Positions 34,531 to 43,744 of a stretch of 55,942 nucleotides of DNA are shown one piece after another. The stretch is taken from NCBI GenBank assembly GCA_000155435.1, contig DS990260.1, positions 500,943 to 556,884 on the forward strand, in the 5' to 3' direction. Each line of letters begins with the position of its first letter. Positions within the stretch are counted from its first letter, which is position 1. The position numbers and the translations under genes were made by a program. The notes under the pieces were generated by a model. It did no database searches, had not been told where the DNA came from, and was given only the letters and a program-made list of their open reading frames with translations. Source of the stretch: Clostridiales bacterium 1_7_47FAA (lineage in GTDB: Bacteria; Bacillota; Clostridia; Lachnospirales; Lachnospiraceae).

Positions 34531-35826
34531 TTATTTTATGTACCCGTTGACACAGATGGCTCCGTAGGGACGGATGCTCATCCTGAAGGCGCTTCCCTTG
34601 CCTGTGCAGTTTTCAATGTAGGTGATGTATTCATCCACCAGTTCGTTGGGCAGCATGGCCATGATGACACCGGCGAACCCGCCTCCGTGGACACGGCAGG
34701 CGCCTTTCTGCTTCCCGGCAATGAACAGTTCCGTGAGGGCCAGGGTCACGGTGATTCCCTGTTCCTGATAATTGCTGTTGGTAAAGCAGTTCTGGAGCCA
34801 TTTCCAGGAGGAATTGCCGGAAGCTGTGATATTGGCTAAGAAGTCTTCAAAACGGTTCTCCTTTAAGGCTGCCACCTCTGCTTCCACCCTCTTGTTCTCC
34901 TCAAAGAAATGCAGGGCGCGCAGCACGGAACGGTCGCCTGCAAACTGGCGCACTTCTGCCAGGTTACTGATTACCTCCTCCTCTGTCACCTGTGACAGAA
35001 CTTCCTTGCCAAAGAACTGGGCCACCTTCTTCATCTCATTGGGGACGGATGAATAATCGGCGCTCAGGTCCGCATGGCCTTTTCCGGTCTGTACGATGAT
35101 CAGGCTGTGGTTCTGTGAGCCAAAGTCAAAATCTATCTTCTCCACTGCCGGTGCGCTGGGTTCCACGAAGTCAATGGTAATCAGCCCGCCCACCGCGCAG
35201 GCCATCTGGTCCAGAAGGCCTGAGGCCTTGTCCCAGTAGTTATTCTCGGAGTATTTGCCAATATGGGCATAGGCCACGGTATCCATACGGCCCTCATTGA
35301 AAAATGTATTCAGCATGGAACACAGGAGCATCTCAAAGGATGCGGATGAACTGACGCCTGCCGCGCTGATGACATTGCTTGTTATATATGCATTAAATCC
35401 ACCCACCGAATACCCGGACTCCTCAAATCCCTTTAAAAGGCCCTTTACCAGGTCCACGGTCCCCGCTTTTTTCTCACTGGGTTCCAGATGGTTCAAATCG
35501 ATTGTAAAGTCCTGGTTGTATGTCTCACTTACAATATGTACATGGCTGGAGCTGTTTTTTGCGGCAACGCCCACGCAATCCAGGTTAATGCTTCCCGCCA
35601 GCACCTTGCCGTGATTGTGGTCCGTATGGTTTCCGCTGATTTCCGTGCGTCCCGGTGAGGAAAATAAGAGCACGTCCCCGCTGTCCCCAAAGGTCTTCTC
35701 ATATCCTTTCAGCAGTTCCTGATACCGCGCCACGTTCCCTGCCACGGCATCCTCTCCGTATAACTTAGCCAGAAGTGTTTTAGCGCCTTCACTTTCCATC
35801 ATCTGAATGGTCTCATTTACCTTCAT
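34531..35826 (-). CDS. galK: Galactokinase
   Basis: A GHMP kinase of 431 residues phosphorylating galactose at C1 in the Leloir pathway. Substrate signature GRTEISGNHTDHNHG is at about 59-73, the ATP loop GVSSSASFE at about 155, and the third motif RVHGGGFAGVI near the C-terminus. An AAAGGAGAGG site precedes the ATG. No galT or galE neighbour is present, so it is apparently a lone gene. Confidence 0.95.
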   Translation of the reverse strand: MKVNETIQMMESEGAKTLLAKLYGEDAVAGNVARYQELLKGYEKTFGDSGDVLLFSSPGRTEISGNHTDHNHGKVLAGSINLDCVGVAAKNSSSHVHIVSETYNQDFTIDLNHLEPSEKKAGTVDLVKGLLKGFEESGYSVGGFNAYITSNVISAAGVSSSASFEMLLCSMLNTFFNEGRMDTVAYAHIGKYSENNYWDKASGLLDQMACAVGGLITIDFVEPSAPAVEKIDFDFGSQNHSLIIVQTGKGHADLSADYSSVPNEMKKVAQFFGKEVLSQVTEEEVISNLAEVRQFAGDRSVLRALHFFEENKRVEAEVAALKENRFEDFLANITASGNSSWKWLQNCFTNSNYQEQGITVTLALTELFIAGKQKGACRVHGGGFAGVIMAMLPNELVDEYITYIENCTGKGSAFRMSIRPYGAICVNGYIK

Positions 35827-35965
35827 GCCTTACCTCTCCTTTATCATACACAAAATCAGGGGCGGGCACCCCTGTCTGGGATTAGTTTATCACAGCATGG
35901 CCTGTGCCCACAATAGAATATTTTATGTCTTTGTATCAATTTTTATGGAAATGCCCCTGGTTTCC

Positions 35966-35974
35966 TGCTATAAT
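35966..35974 (+). promoter_or_regulatory. Extended -10 promoter of the radical SAM gene
   Basis: TGCTATAAT: an extended -10 with consensus TATAAT (35969-35974), 37 bp before the start codon. The -35 region is poor, as is usual for extended -10 promoters. Confidence 0.6.
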
Positions 35975-36011
35975 CCAAAAATGAAAAATCTAAAAAGGCG
36001 GTGCCCCTGAT

Positions 36012-36938
36012 ATGGACTGGAACGGTAAACCCTATCATTCCCTGGACTATGAGTTAAAAAAACAATTTGGCCAAAAAGTGTATAAGCTTTCCTTAAACGG
36101 CGGCATGACCTGCCCGGGCCGTGACGGGACCCTTGGCAGCGGCCCATGTATCTTCTGCAGCGCAGGAGGCTCCGGGGACTTTGCCGCACCTGTGATGGAT
36201 TCTGTCCATGAACAGATTGAAGCTGCCAAGCTGCAGGTGCAAAGAAAAATGTCCGGCCCTGGTTCCTATATCGCCTATTTCCAGTCCTATACCAACACCT
36301 ATGCCCCGCTGTCCCATCTCAGGGCCATATTCACAGACGCTATCCGCCACCCTGACATAGCTGCCCTGTCCGTTGCAACCAGGCCGGACTGCCTGGGGCC
36401 TGAAGTGGTGGATCTGCTGCGGGAACTTAATTCAATAAAACCGGTGTGGGTGGAACTTGGACTGCAGACCATCCACGAATCCACGGCCCGTTTCATCCGC
36501 AGGGGCTATCCCCTGCCTGTCTTCGAATCCGCCCTTCTCCGGCTTAAGGAGGCAGGGATTACGGTCATTGTCCACATTATCCTGGGACTTCCTGGTGAAA
36601 CCAGGGAAATGATGCTTGAGACGGTAAGGTATCTGGCGAAGGGTGTGGTGGATGGCATCAAGCTTCAGCTGCTCCACATCCTGAACGGCACGGACCTGGC
36701 CAGGATTTACCGGGATACCCCCTTTCCGGTGCTGTCCATGGAGGAATACCTTGACCTTGTGATTGACTGTGTGGAACTGCTCCCCCCTGACATGACCATC
36801 CACCGGATTACGGGGGACGGTCCCAAAAAGCTTTTGGTTTCCCCGCTGTGGAGCGGGAATAAGCGACTTGTGCTGAACAGCCTTCACCGGCGTTTTAAGG
36901 AAAGGGATACGTGGCAGGGAAAGCATTTTCCTCTATGA
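36012..36938 (+). CDS. Radical SAM protein, TIGR01212/YhcC family
   Basis: A 308-residue radical SAM enzyme. The family's atypical cluster motif is visible as CPGRDGTLGSGPCIFC (about 34-49), where three cysteines should ligate the 4Fe-4S cluster. GLPGETREMM (about 194) and the C-terminal TGDGPKKLLVSP are family segments. The reaction is not settled for this family. It lacks a SPASM domain. Monocistronic. Confidence 0.88.
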   Translation: MDWNGKPYHSLDYELKKQFGQKVYKLSLNGGMTCPGRDGTLGSGPCIFCSAGGSGDFAAPVMDSVHEQIEAAKLQVQRKMSGPGSYIAYFQSYTNTYAPLSHLRAIFTDAIRHPDIAALSVATRPDCLGPEVVDLLRELNSIKPVWVELGLQTIHESTARFIRRGYPLPVFESALLRLKEAGITVIVHIILGLPGETREMMLETVRYLAKGVVDGIKLQLLHILNGTDLARIYRDTPFPVLSMEEYLDLVIDCVELLPPDMTIHRITGDGPKKLLVSPLWSGNKRLVLNSLHRRFKERDTWQGKHFPL

Positions 36939-36964
36939 ATCCCAATTTTTAGGGAATGAAACCC

Positions 36965-36993
36965 TTGTGCTGAAAAGCAATTCGTCGTATACT
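36965..36993 (+). promoter_or_regulatory. icd promoter
   Basis: TTGTGC (36965-36970), 17-bp spacer, TATACT (36988-36993), about 34 bp before the start codon. Confidence 0.7.
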
Positions 36994-37026
36994 ATAACAT
37001 AATGCGAAAAATCAGGAGGACATAGT

Positions 37027-38223
37027 ATGGACAAAATTAAGATGACCACCCCCATCGTAGAGATGGACGGCGATGAGATGACAAGGATTCTCTGGCAGAT
37101 GATTAAGGACAACCTGCTTCTGCCGTACATAGATCTGAAGACAGAGTACTACGACCTTGGCCTGGAATACAGAGATGAAACCGATGACCAGGTAACCATT
37201 GATTCTGCCAACGCCACCAAGAAGTACGGTGTGGCCGTCAAGTGCGCCACCATCACCCCCAACGCTGCCCGAGTGGAGGAATATCATCTGAAGGAAATGT
37301 GGAAAAGTCCAAACGCCACCATCCGTGCCATCCTGGACGGCACCGTGTTCCGCGCCCCCATTGTGGTGAAGGGGATTGAGCCATGCGTAAAGTGCTGGAA
37401 AAAGCCCATCACCATTGCAAGACACGCTTACGGCGATGTCTATAAGGCGTCTGAGATGAAGATTCCGGGACCCGGGAAGGTAGAACTGGTATACACGGCT
37501 GAGAACGGAACGGAGAGCCGCGAACTGATCCACAGCTTTAACTGCCCGGGAATCGTACAGGGCATGCACAATGTGAACAGATCCATTGAAAGCTTTGCCA
37601 GAAGCTGTTTCAACTATGCCCTTGATACCAGACAGGACCTGTGGTTTGCCACCAAGGATACCATTTCCAAAAAGTATGACCATACCTTCAAGGATATTTT
37701 CCAGGATATTTTTGATGCGGAATACGCAAAGAAATTCGAGGACGCCGGAATCACTTATTTCTACACCCTGATTGATGATGCGGTTGCCCGTGTCATGAAG
37801 TCCGAGGGCGGCTATATCTGGGCCTGCAAGAACTATGACGGCGATGTGATGAGCGATATGATTTCCTCTGCCTTCGGTTCCCTGGCCATGATGACCTCTG
37901 TCCTGGTGTCACCGGACGGCAACTTCGAGTATGAGGCCGCCCACGGCACCGTACAGCGTCATTACTATAAGCACTTAAAGGGCGAGGAAACCTCCACCAA
38001 CTCCGTTGCCACCATCTTCGCATGGACAGGCGCCCTTCGTAAGCGCGGCGAACTGGACGGCAATAAGGAACTGATGGAATTTGCAGACAGGCTGGAGAAG
38101 GCCACCTTGGATACCATTGAGGAAGGCGAGATGACCAAGGACCTTGCCCTGATCACAACCAATCCAAATCCGGTTGTACTGAACAGCGAGGACTTTATTA
38201 AGGCGATTGCGCGCAGGCTATAG
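37027..38223 (+). CDS. icd: NADP-dependent isocitrate dehydrogenase, eukaryote-like type
   Basis: A 398-residue dimeric-type IDH (subfamily II), converting isocitrate to 2-oxoglutarate with NADP. Landmarks are [11 protein letters not shown] at the N-terminus, [13 protein letters not shown] (about 78), [15 protein letters not shown] (about 248) and the nucleotide loop [14 protein letters not shown] (about 303). An AGGAGG site lies 7 bases before the ATG. It would supply 2-oxoglutarate for glutamate synthesis. A single gene. Confidence 0.95.
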   Translation: MDKIKMTTPIVEMDGDEMTRILWQMIKDNLLLPYIDLKTEYYDLGLEYRDETDDQVTIDSANATKKYGVAVKCATITPNAARVEEYHLKEMWKSPNATIRAILDGTVFRAPIVVKGIEPCVKCWKKPITIARHAYGDVYKASEMKIPGPGKVELVYTAENGTESRELIHSFNCPGIVQGMHNVNRSIESFARSCFNYALDTRQDLWFATKDTISKKYDHTFKDIFQDIFDAEYAKKFEDAGITYFYTLIDDAVARVMKSEGGYIWACKNYDGDVMSDMISSAFGSLAMMTSVLVSPDGNFEYEAAHGTVQRHYYKHLKGEETSTNSVATIFAWTGALRKRGELDGNKELMEFADRLEKATLDTIEEGEMTKDLALITTNPNPVVLNSEDFIKAIARRL

Positions 38224-38259
38224 ATATTGGTATTTTCAAATTAAATTAAAAATAATAAA

Positions 38260-38304
38260 ACAGTGTGCATGGCGTATGGATATTATATCAGCCAGGCACA
38301 CTGT
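38260..38304 (+). terminator. icd terminator
   Basis: ACAGTGTGC (38260-38268) pairs perfectly with GCACACTGT (38296-38304), with an inner short stem. It is followed by TCTTCGTTT and lies 37 bp past the icd stop. Confidence 0.65.
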
Positions 38305-38330
38305 TCTTCGTTTGAAAGATATTCCCAACC

Positions 38331-38361
38331 TATTGCTGTACAGAGCTATTGCTGTACAGAG
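38331..38361. repeat. 16-bp direct repeat
   Basis: TATTGCTGTACAGAG occurs twice at a 16-bp period, between the icd terminator and the end of the wall-binding protein gene. Function unknown. Confidence 0.8.
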
Positions 38362-38396
38362 ATACGGACGCTTTAGCACTGGGGGCAGCGCCTGGT

Positions 38397-39104
38397 TTAC
38401 CCAATCTCACCTGTCGGGATACTTGCCGGGGAAGCGTATCTAAGAACAACCCGCTGACTGCAATATCCCATAGGGATTTCAGTTTCTTTATCCACTATTT
38501 CAATCCAAATGTTAACATCATGATCGTTGCAAAATTGTGACAGCTCATAAGCAGATAGGCCTTCCCCGGTAAAATCCATATTGTAATCCCGATCGTATTC
38601 AAGTGGATAGACCACGGTTTCCTTCAAGGACATGATTTGACCATCCGGATATATTATGCCGCGAAGCCATATCTCATGACCGGCAGGATTAATATTACAT
38701 TTTGAACTGGGTAAGCGGAATGTGCCTACACTGTCATCTAAAATATAACACAGTTTACCATGATGGTATTCACTTTCATAGAGAGGAACCGGTTCGCCTT
38801 CAATCGCTATGGATGCGTTTTCATTCCAGCACCGGATGCCATTATTACTGACTGCTTTAGGCCCGGCATTACATTTTCCATCCTTGTCCACCTGGTATCC
38901 ATCCGGGGTTATTGTGTCAGAAAGCATATATCCATTATGATCAAAATAGTAGCATTCGGATTGTATTAGAATCCATTCATCATATGGATAAGAGCCATCA
39001 TCATATTGATACCACCAGCCATTGGCGTCCTTTTGCCACTGTCCGGCAAATGCGGTAAAACTCATACTGATTGATAATAATGCGGTTAGGATGATTCTTT
39101 TCAT
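38397..39104 (-). CDS. Secreted protein with cell-wall-binding repeats
   Basis: A 235-residue exported protein. Signal peptide at about 1-20 (MKRIILTALL to TAFAG). Residues about 21-78 hold choline-binding-like wall repeats with aromatic Gly-Trp-Trp-Tyr and Tyr-Tyr-Phe-Asp motifs. The remaining C-terminal part is not recognised; it has several cysteines and is Tyr/Glu-rich. ATG 39104 follows AAGGGGG and makes a better signal peptide than 39164. A monocistronic surface protein of unknown role. Confidence 0.78.
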   Translation of the reverse strand: MKRIILTALLSISMSFTAFAGQWQKDANGWWYQYDDGSYPYDEWILIQSECYYFDHNGYMLSDTITPDGYQVDKDGKCNAGPKAVSNNGIRCWNENASIAIEGEPVPLYESEYHHGKLCYILDDSVGTFRLPSSKCNINPAGHEIWLRGIIYPDGQIMSLKETVVYPLEYDRDYNMDFTGEGLSAYELSQFCNDHDVNIWIEIVDKETEIPMGYCSQRVVLRYASPASIPTGEIG

Positions 39105-39202
39105 AGTTACCCCCTTATTGATTAAAAAGAGATTATTGCTTCCATCCGCCGGGAAGTACTGCACGTATGCCCTTTACTTCCCTTCCGGCTGTCTCCCGGT
39201 TC

Positions 39203-39898
39203 CTACCCACTGATTATCTCTTCTACCAACGCCTGCACATGTATCTTCATGGTATCCAGACATGGCACCGGGGAAATCCGGTCATTGAGGGCCAGCGGCA
39301 GTTCGGTGCAGCCCAGAATGACGGCCTGTATGCCATCTTCCTCCACCATCCTCCTTATGATCCTCACAAGCCCTTCCTGTGTCTCTTCCCTGACATCCGC
39401 AAATTCCAGTTCCGTGTATATTTTCTCATTGATATATTCCATCTCATCTTCCCGGGGACTTATGACCTGGATGCCGCTTTCTTCAAAGGGCCTTTGAAAA
39501 AAGCTGCCTTTCATGGTAAATATTGTCCCCATCAGCCCCAGTCTTGTCAGTCCCCGCCTGTTTGCTTCCCCACAGGCAGCTTCGATGATACTTACCAGAG
39601 GGATGGGCGTCTGCTTCTTCAGCTGGTCAAATACGATATGGGGCGTGTTGGCGGACAGTGCGCCGACCTCCGCCCCGGCCGCCGCAAGGTTCCTGACTGC
39701 GGCCAGCAGGTAAGCGGTCAGCTCCTCGTAGCGCCCTTCGTTGCAGAACCTCTGGATGTCAAATACATTCACACTTTCCAGTGAAAGAAAAGGCAGTACA
39801 TTTTCTCCCATCCTCTCACGGACCCCATAGATGATCCCTCTGTAATAGGGAACCGTGGATTCCGGTCCCATCCCACCCACCAATCCCAATTTTTTCAT
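39203..39898 (-). CDS. Aspartate/glutamate racemase family protein
   Basis: A 231-residue PLP-independent racemase. LGLVGGMGPEST opens the protein. LGCTELPLAL (about 199) carries one catalytic Cys. The first catalytic position, CNT in classic aspartate racemases, reads SANTPH here, so the two-cysteine pair is incomplete, somewhat like the YgeA group that uses another residue. Substrate is therefore uncertain. ATG 39898 follows GGAGG. The gene is divergent from trpB. The 300 bp between them (39899-40198) hold only the trpB promoter. Confidence 0.85.
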   Translation of the reverse strand: MKKLGLVGGMGPESTVPYYRGIIYGVRERMGENVLPFLSLESVNVFDIQRFCNEGRYEELTAYLLAAVRNLAAAGAEVGALSANTPHIVFDQLKKQTPIPLVSIIEAACGEANRRGLTRLGLMGTIFTMKGSFFQRPFEESGIQVISPREDEMEYINEKIYTELEFADVREETQEGLVRIIRRMVEEDGIQAVILGCTELPLALNDRISPVPCLDTMKIHVQALVEEIISG

Positions 39899-40136
39899 GG
39901 CATATACCTCCGTATACTCTGCCTTTATCCATATGGCTGGATGAAGCATCCAGGGTGTGTCTGAACATACATTCCCGCCTTCTGCCCTAAGGGATCCACA
40001 GGAATCCACCAAAGGTACCCACTTAGGTTAAAGCACGCCCTGGCCCAGATCAGCTGAACCATACTGGAATTCCGGCTTTTTATGTCTATAGATACAGGAT
40101 ACTACTGACACCAGCTGTTTTCAAGCTGAAATGCGA

Positions 40137-40165
40137 TTGAAATGTGCCCCAAATAAAGCTATAAT
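40137..40165 (+). promoter_or_regulatory. trpB promoter
   Basis: TTGAAA (40137-40142), 17-bp spacer, TATAAT (40160-40165), 34 bp before the start codon. No T-box or trp leader peptide lies in between. Confidence 0.85.
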
Positions 40166-40198
40166 GGATAACATCACGATACGTTAAAGGAGAAGGAT

Positions 40199-41425
40199 AT
40201 GGATTACAGGACATATTTAAAGAACTATCCCGATAAGGATGGCCGTTTTGGCCCTTACGGCGGCGCTTACCTGACCGATGAGCTGGTTCCTGCTTTTGAG
40301 GAAATCGCAGACGCCTACCAGACCATCTGCCACTCTTCCCAGTTCATCAATGAACTGCGCAGGATACGCAAGGAGTTCCAGGGCAGGCCCACGCCGGTTT
40401 ACCACTGTGAGCGTCTGTCCAAGAAAATCGGTAACTGCCAGATTTACCTGAAGCGGGAGGATTTAAACCATACCGGCGCCCATAAGCTGAACCACTGCAT
40501 GGGCGAGGGCCTCCTCGCCAAGTTCATGGGCAAGAAGCGTCTGATTGCAGAAACAGGCGCGGGGCAGCACGGCGTGGCCCTGGCAACGGCCGCCGCCTTC
40601 TTTGGCCTGGAATGCGAGATACACATGGGTGAAGTTGACATTGCAAAGCAGGCCCCCAATGTTACCAGGATGAAGATCCTGGGGGCAAAGGTCGTACCGG
40701 TCACCCATGGCCTTAAGACCTTAAAGGAAGCAGTGGATTCTGCATTTGAATCCTATGCCAAAAACTACAAGGACTCCATCTACTGCATCGGTTCCGCTTT
40801 AGGCCCGCATCCCTTCCCACTGATGGTGCGGGATTTCCAGTCGGTTGTGGGATATGAGGCCAGGGACCAGTTCTACGAGATGACAGGCATGTTCCCGGAT
40901 GAAGTGTGCGCCTGCGTGGGAGGAGGCAGCAACTCCATCGGCATGTTCATCCCGTTTTTAGATGACCCGGTAGACATTACCGGAATTGAACCTCTTGGAA
41001 GAGGTGAAAAGCTGGGCGACCATGCAGCTTCCATGAAATTTGGCGAGAAGGGCATCATGCACGGCTTTGAAAGCATCATGTTAAAAGATGAAAATGGTGA
41101 ACCGGCTCCGGTTTATTCCATTGCCAGCGGCCTGGATTACCCATCCGTGGGACCGGAACACGCGTTCCTCCATGACCTTGGACGGGTCAGATACGAGACA
41201 GTCAGCGACGAGGAAGCCATGGAAGCATTTTTCAAATTATCCCGGTACGAAGGAATCATCCCGGCCATTGAAAGCTCCCATGCCGTTGCCTACGCCATGC
41301 GCAGGGCAAAAGAGATGAGGCAGGGTTCCATCCTGGTATGCTTAAGCGGCAGGGGCGATAAGGATATTGATTACGTGGTTGAGCATTATGGTTATGGGGA
41401 ACAGTTTTTAGACGGACAGGAATAA
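40199..41425 (+). CDS. trpB: Tryptophan synthase beta chain, solitary
   Basis: A 408-residue PLP enzyme joining indole and serine to tryptophan. The PLP lysine lies in HTGAHKLNH (Lys96), the catalytic Glu in AETGAGQHG (Glu118), the phosphate loop is [10 protein letters not shown] (about 241) and [11 protein letters not shown] is at about 310. All key residues are present. It has its own promoter and terminator, and no trpA or other trp gene in the window. It may salvage free indole or be controlled apart from the main trp operon. Confidence 0.93.
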   Translation: MDYRTYLKNYPDKDGRFGPYGGAYLTDELVPAFEEIADAYQTICHSSQFINELRRIRKEFQGRPTPVYHCERLSKKIGNCQIYLKREDLNHTGAHKLNHCMGEGLLAKFMGKKRLIAETGAGQHGVALATAAAFFGLECEIHMGEVDIAKQAPNVTRMKILGAKVVPVTHGLKTLKEAVDSAFESYAKNYKDSIYCIGSALGPHPFPLMVRDFQSVVGYEARDQFYEMTGMFPDEVCACVGGGSNSIGMFIPFLDDPVDITGIEPLGRGEKLGDHAASMKFGEKGIMHGFESIMLKDENGEPAPVYSIASGLDYPSVGPEHAFLHDLGRVRYETVSDEEAMEAFFKLSRYEGIIPAIESSHAVAYAMRRAKEMRQGSILVCLSGRGDKDIDYVVEHYGYGEQFLDGQE

Positions 41426-41449
41426 ATCATGCCAGATGCATGAAAATGG

Positions 41450-41478
41450 ACAGGAGGCCTGAAGGGGCCTCCTGTTTT
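41450..41478 (+). terminator. trpB terminator
   Basis: ACAGGAGGCC (41450-41459) pairs perfectly with GGCCTCCTGT (41466-41475), followed by TTT. It lies between convergent trpB and the deacetylase gene and may serve both. Confidence 0.85.
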
Positions 41479-41489
41479 CCATATAATTC

Positions 41490-43043
41490 CTATTTTCGGA
41501 TATTAAAATATACCTGGCCTGCTTCCAGGGGGACACCTTTGGCAGCATACATCTCGCTGACCGTGACAAGCTGGTAACCCTGGGCAACCAGTTGTGGGAC
41601 CGCTGCCTCAAAGGCTTCCGCCGTGGATGGATAAAGGTCATGCATCAGTATGATGCTCCCATCCTTTGCCTGGGATAACAAGGTGGAAAGAATGGCGTCC
41701 TTATCCTTACTGGACCAGTCTTCCGTATCAATATTCCACTGAATCATGGGATAGGATACAAGCCCTGATACCTGTCCCTTAAATGCGCCGTAAGGCACCC
41801 GTACCAGTTTGGGCCGGAAGCCGGTCACTGCCTCCACTGCGTCATTGGTCATCTCTACCTGGGAAATGACTTCCTCCGGAGCAAGATTTTCCAGGTTTTT
41901 ATGGTTATATGTATGGTTTCCGATTTCGGACCCGGAGTTGTGGATCCGTTTCAGGGTATCTTTATAATCATTGACACGGCTTCCAACAATAAAGAAGGTG
42001 GCCCTGCCTCCATAGGCATCCAATACGTCCAGGATCCTCTGATCCACCTTTGTGAAAGGACCGTCATCAAAGGTAAATGCAATCATGGGTTTTGACGCAT
42101 CCACAGGCCCTGGGATTGAGGACAGTTTTCCTGAGGAATCAACGCTTTCTGCCGATGGTGCGGCGGCTGATGGACCTGCCGCCACAGCTGGTCCATATTC
42201 ATTGCCGGATCCTACCAGCGGCTCAATGGTCTTAAGGTCCGGCGCCGTGACTTTCTCAGCGCCATCTGAAACAGCAGTTCCCGGCGCAGCGCCTGAGACA
42301 GCCCCCGTGAAAGGCGGAAGGTTTTGATTCCGGCCAGGGCCTGTGAGTTCAGCTTTTGCCTTGGAATTGCCGTTTTTGGGATCCGCACTATTAGGATTCG
42401 TACTATTGGAATCCGTACTATTGGGATTCACACTATTGTGATCTGTACTATTTGAACCTGTATTATTTATACCTGTATTATTTGTATCCGCATTGTTTGT
42501 ATCCGTATTGTTTGTATCCGTATTATTTATGTCTGTACTATTTGCGTCCGTGCTATTTGAATTTGCCTGATCCGCATCTGTGCGGTTTTTGTCCGTATCT
42601 GTACGGTCCGTACCCGTCCCTTCTGCGTCACCGCTGTCCGTATCCGATTGACTGGTTCCTATACCGCCGCCGGAATTACCGTTTCCATCCTCACCGCTTC
42701 CACCTGGCCCGGCAGTTCCGTTTCCTCCCATAATTCTTCCATTCCCCTCTCCCCCGTTCATGCCTGCCCCGATTACGGCTGTCCAGGCAGAGGAAAAGAA
42801 ACCATGGTCCCCGGCGGACAAGTTCTTTCCGTAGTAAAATAGTTGTGCCACACAGAACACGGCCACCAGGACCATGGTAAGCTTTCCTCCAAACTGCAGG
42901 GTTGAGTGGACGCCTTCCCTGCGGATTTTGGCACGGCGTGTTCTGCTGGGCTGCCTGCGCGGTTTGAAGCCGGCAGGTTTCTTCTTGTATAAGGATTTTG
43001 TATGGGCAGCTTTATTTGCCTTTTTCTTTGTGTTATAAATCAT
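41490..43043 (-). CDS. Membrane-anchored polysaccharide deacetylase with Asn/Thr repeat linker
   Basis: A 517-residue protein. A basic N-terminus (1-50), one transmembrane helix (about 54-71), a long low-complexity linker (about 95-310) and a C-terminal NodB domain (about 318-505). NodB residues are FDDGP (325-329, catalytic Asp pair), HTYNH (377-381, metal His) and RVPYG (415-419). Members remove N-acetyl groups from peptidoglycan or surface glycans, here outside the membrane. Linker residues 163-222 are pentapeptides such as NSTDx. The ATG has an AGGAG site. Confidence 0.9.
   Translation of the reverse strand: MIYNTKKKANKAAHTKSLYKKKPAGFKPRRQPSRTRRAKIRREGVHSTLQFGGKLTMVLVAVFCVAQLFYYGKNLSAGDHGFFSSAWTAVIGAGMNGGEGNGRIMGGNGTAGPGGSGEDGNGNSGGGIGTSQSDTDSGDAEGTGTDRTDTDKNRTDADQANSNSTDANSTDINNTDTNNTDTNNADTNNTGINNTGSNSTDHNSVNPNSTDSNSTNPNSADPKNGNSKAKAELTGPGRNQNLPPFTGAVSGAAPGTAVSDGAEKVTAPDLKTIEPLVGSGNEYGPAVAAGPSAAAPSAESVDSSGKLSSIPGPVDASKPMIAFTFDDGPFTKVDQRILDVLDAYGGRATFFIVGSRVNDYKDTLKRIHNSGSEIGNHTYNHKNLENLAPEEVISQVEMTNDAVEAVTGFRPKLVRVPYGAFKGQVSGLVSYPMIQWNIDTEDWSSKDKDAILSTLLSQAKDGSIILMHDLYPSTAEAFEAAVPQLVAQGYQLVTVSEMYAAKGVPLEAGQVYFNIRK
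42378..42557 (-). repeat. 15-bp in-frame repeat in the deacetylase linker
   Basis: Twelve successive five-residue units (NSTDA, NSTDI, NNTDT and so on to NSADP) encoded by diverged 15-bp repeats. The encoded linker is rich in Asn, Thr and Asp, likely extended and possibly glycosylated. Confidence 0.85.
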
Positions 43044-43365
43044 CTATATTTATCTCCTGTATAACCTAATGCCGCCTTGGCATAACGATACTGTTATGAG
43101 GCACGCTGCCGCCGATACAGATATCAGGCACCCTATTCACAGTTATTTGCGCAACGCGGTACTGGGTTAATCACTTTACTCTATTAGACGGAAAAACATG
43201 TGAAAAAGTTTCACATCTACGAAAATAATGCTGATTCCAGACCAGCCTTTCCATTGTAATCATATGCAGGGATTCTGTCTATGGATTTAATGAAATTGAA
43301 AGAATAGTTTCAGAAAGAGGAGTAGGGAATCTCCGGCTATCAAGCCTGGAATCCTGGAATCGTAC

Positions 43366-43416
43366 AAAATAAAAAGGCCCGGATCATTCCATATTTATCA
43401 GGAATCATCCGAGGCC
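43366..43416 (-). terminator. Rho-independent terminator downstream of capA
   Basis: On the reverse strand a GGCC-GGAT-ATTCC stem (43401-43416 with 43376-43390) has a 10-nt loop and is followed by TTTTTATTTT. It lies about 330 bp past the capA stop, so the capA mRNA would carry the 31-bp tandem repeats in its 3' region. Confidence 0.85.
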
Positions 43417-43529
43417 AATATTTTCTTAATTTCAGGATGTGTGACACATATATACCAGCAGGGACATCCAGTCCACAGGACGGGTCAGGACAATCGGCAG
43501 CCGGGCGCATGGCGCTTCAGCTCAAACAA

Positions 43530-43684
43530 CACCGGGCACACTGCACTCCAGCGCAAACAACATCGGACATATTGCGCTCCAACGCAAATATCACCGGACA
43601 CATTGTACTCCAGCGCAAACAACATCGGACATATTGCGCTCCAACGCAAATATCACCGGACACATTGTACTCCAATACAATCAG
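43530..43684. repeat. 31-bp tandem repeat, five copies plus a degenerate one
   Basis: Units at 43530-43560, 43561-43591, 43592-43622, 43623-43653 and 43654-43684. Core: CAYCGGACAYATTG then YRCTCCARCGCAAAYAW. Copies 2 and 4 are identical, giving a 62-bp higher-order period. A degenerate copy precedes (about 43498-43529). The unit length is not a multiple of three and there are no spacers, so it is neither coding nor CRISPR. The rest of the 701-bp gap (43044-43744) holds only the terminator. Confidence 0.92.
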
Positions 43685-43744
43685 CAGTCCGGGGACATGG
43701 CTACCCGCCCGCCCCGGACTGCTTCGGGAATGATGCTTCCCGGC

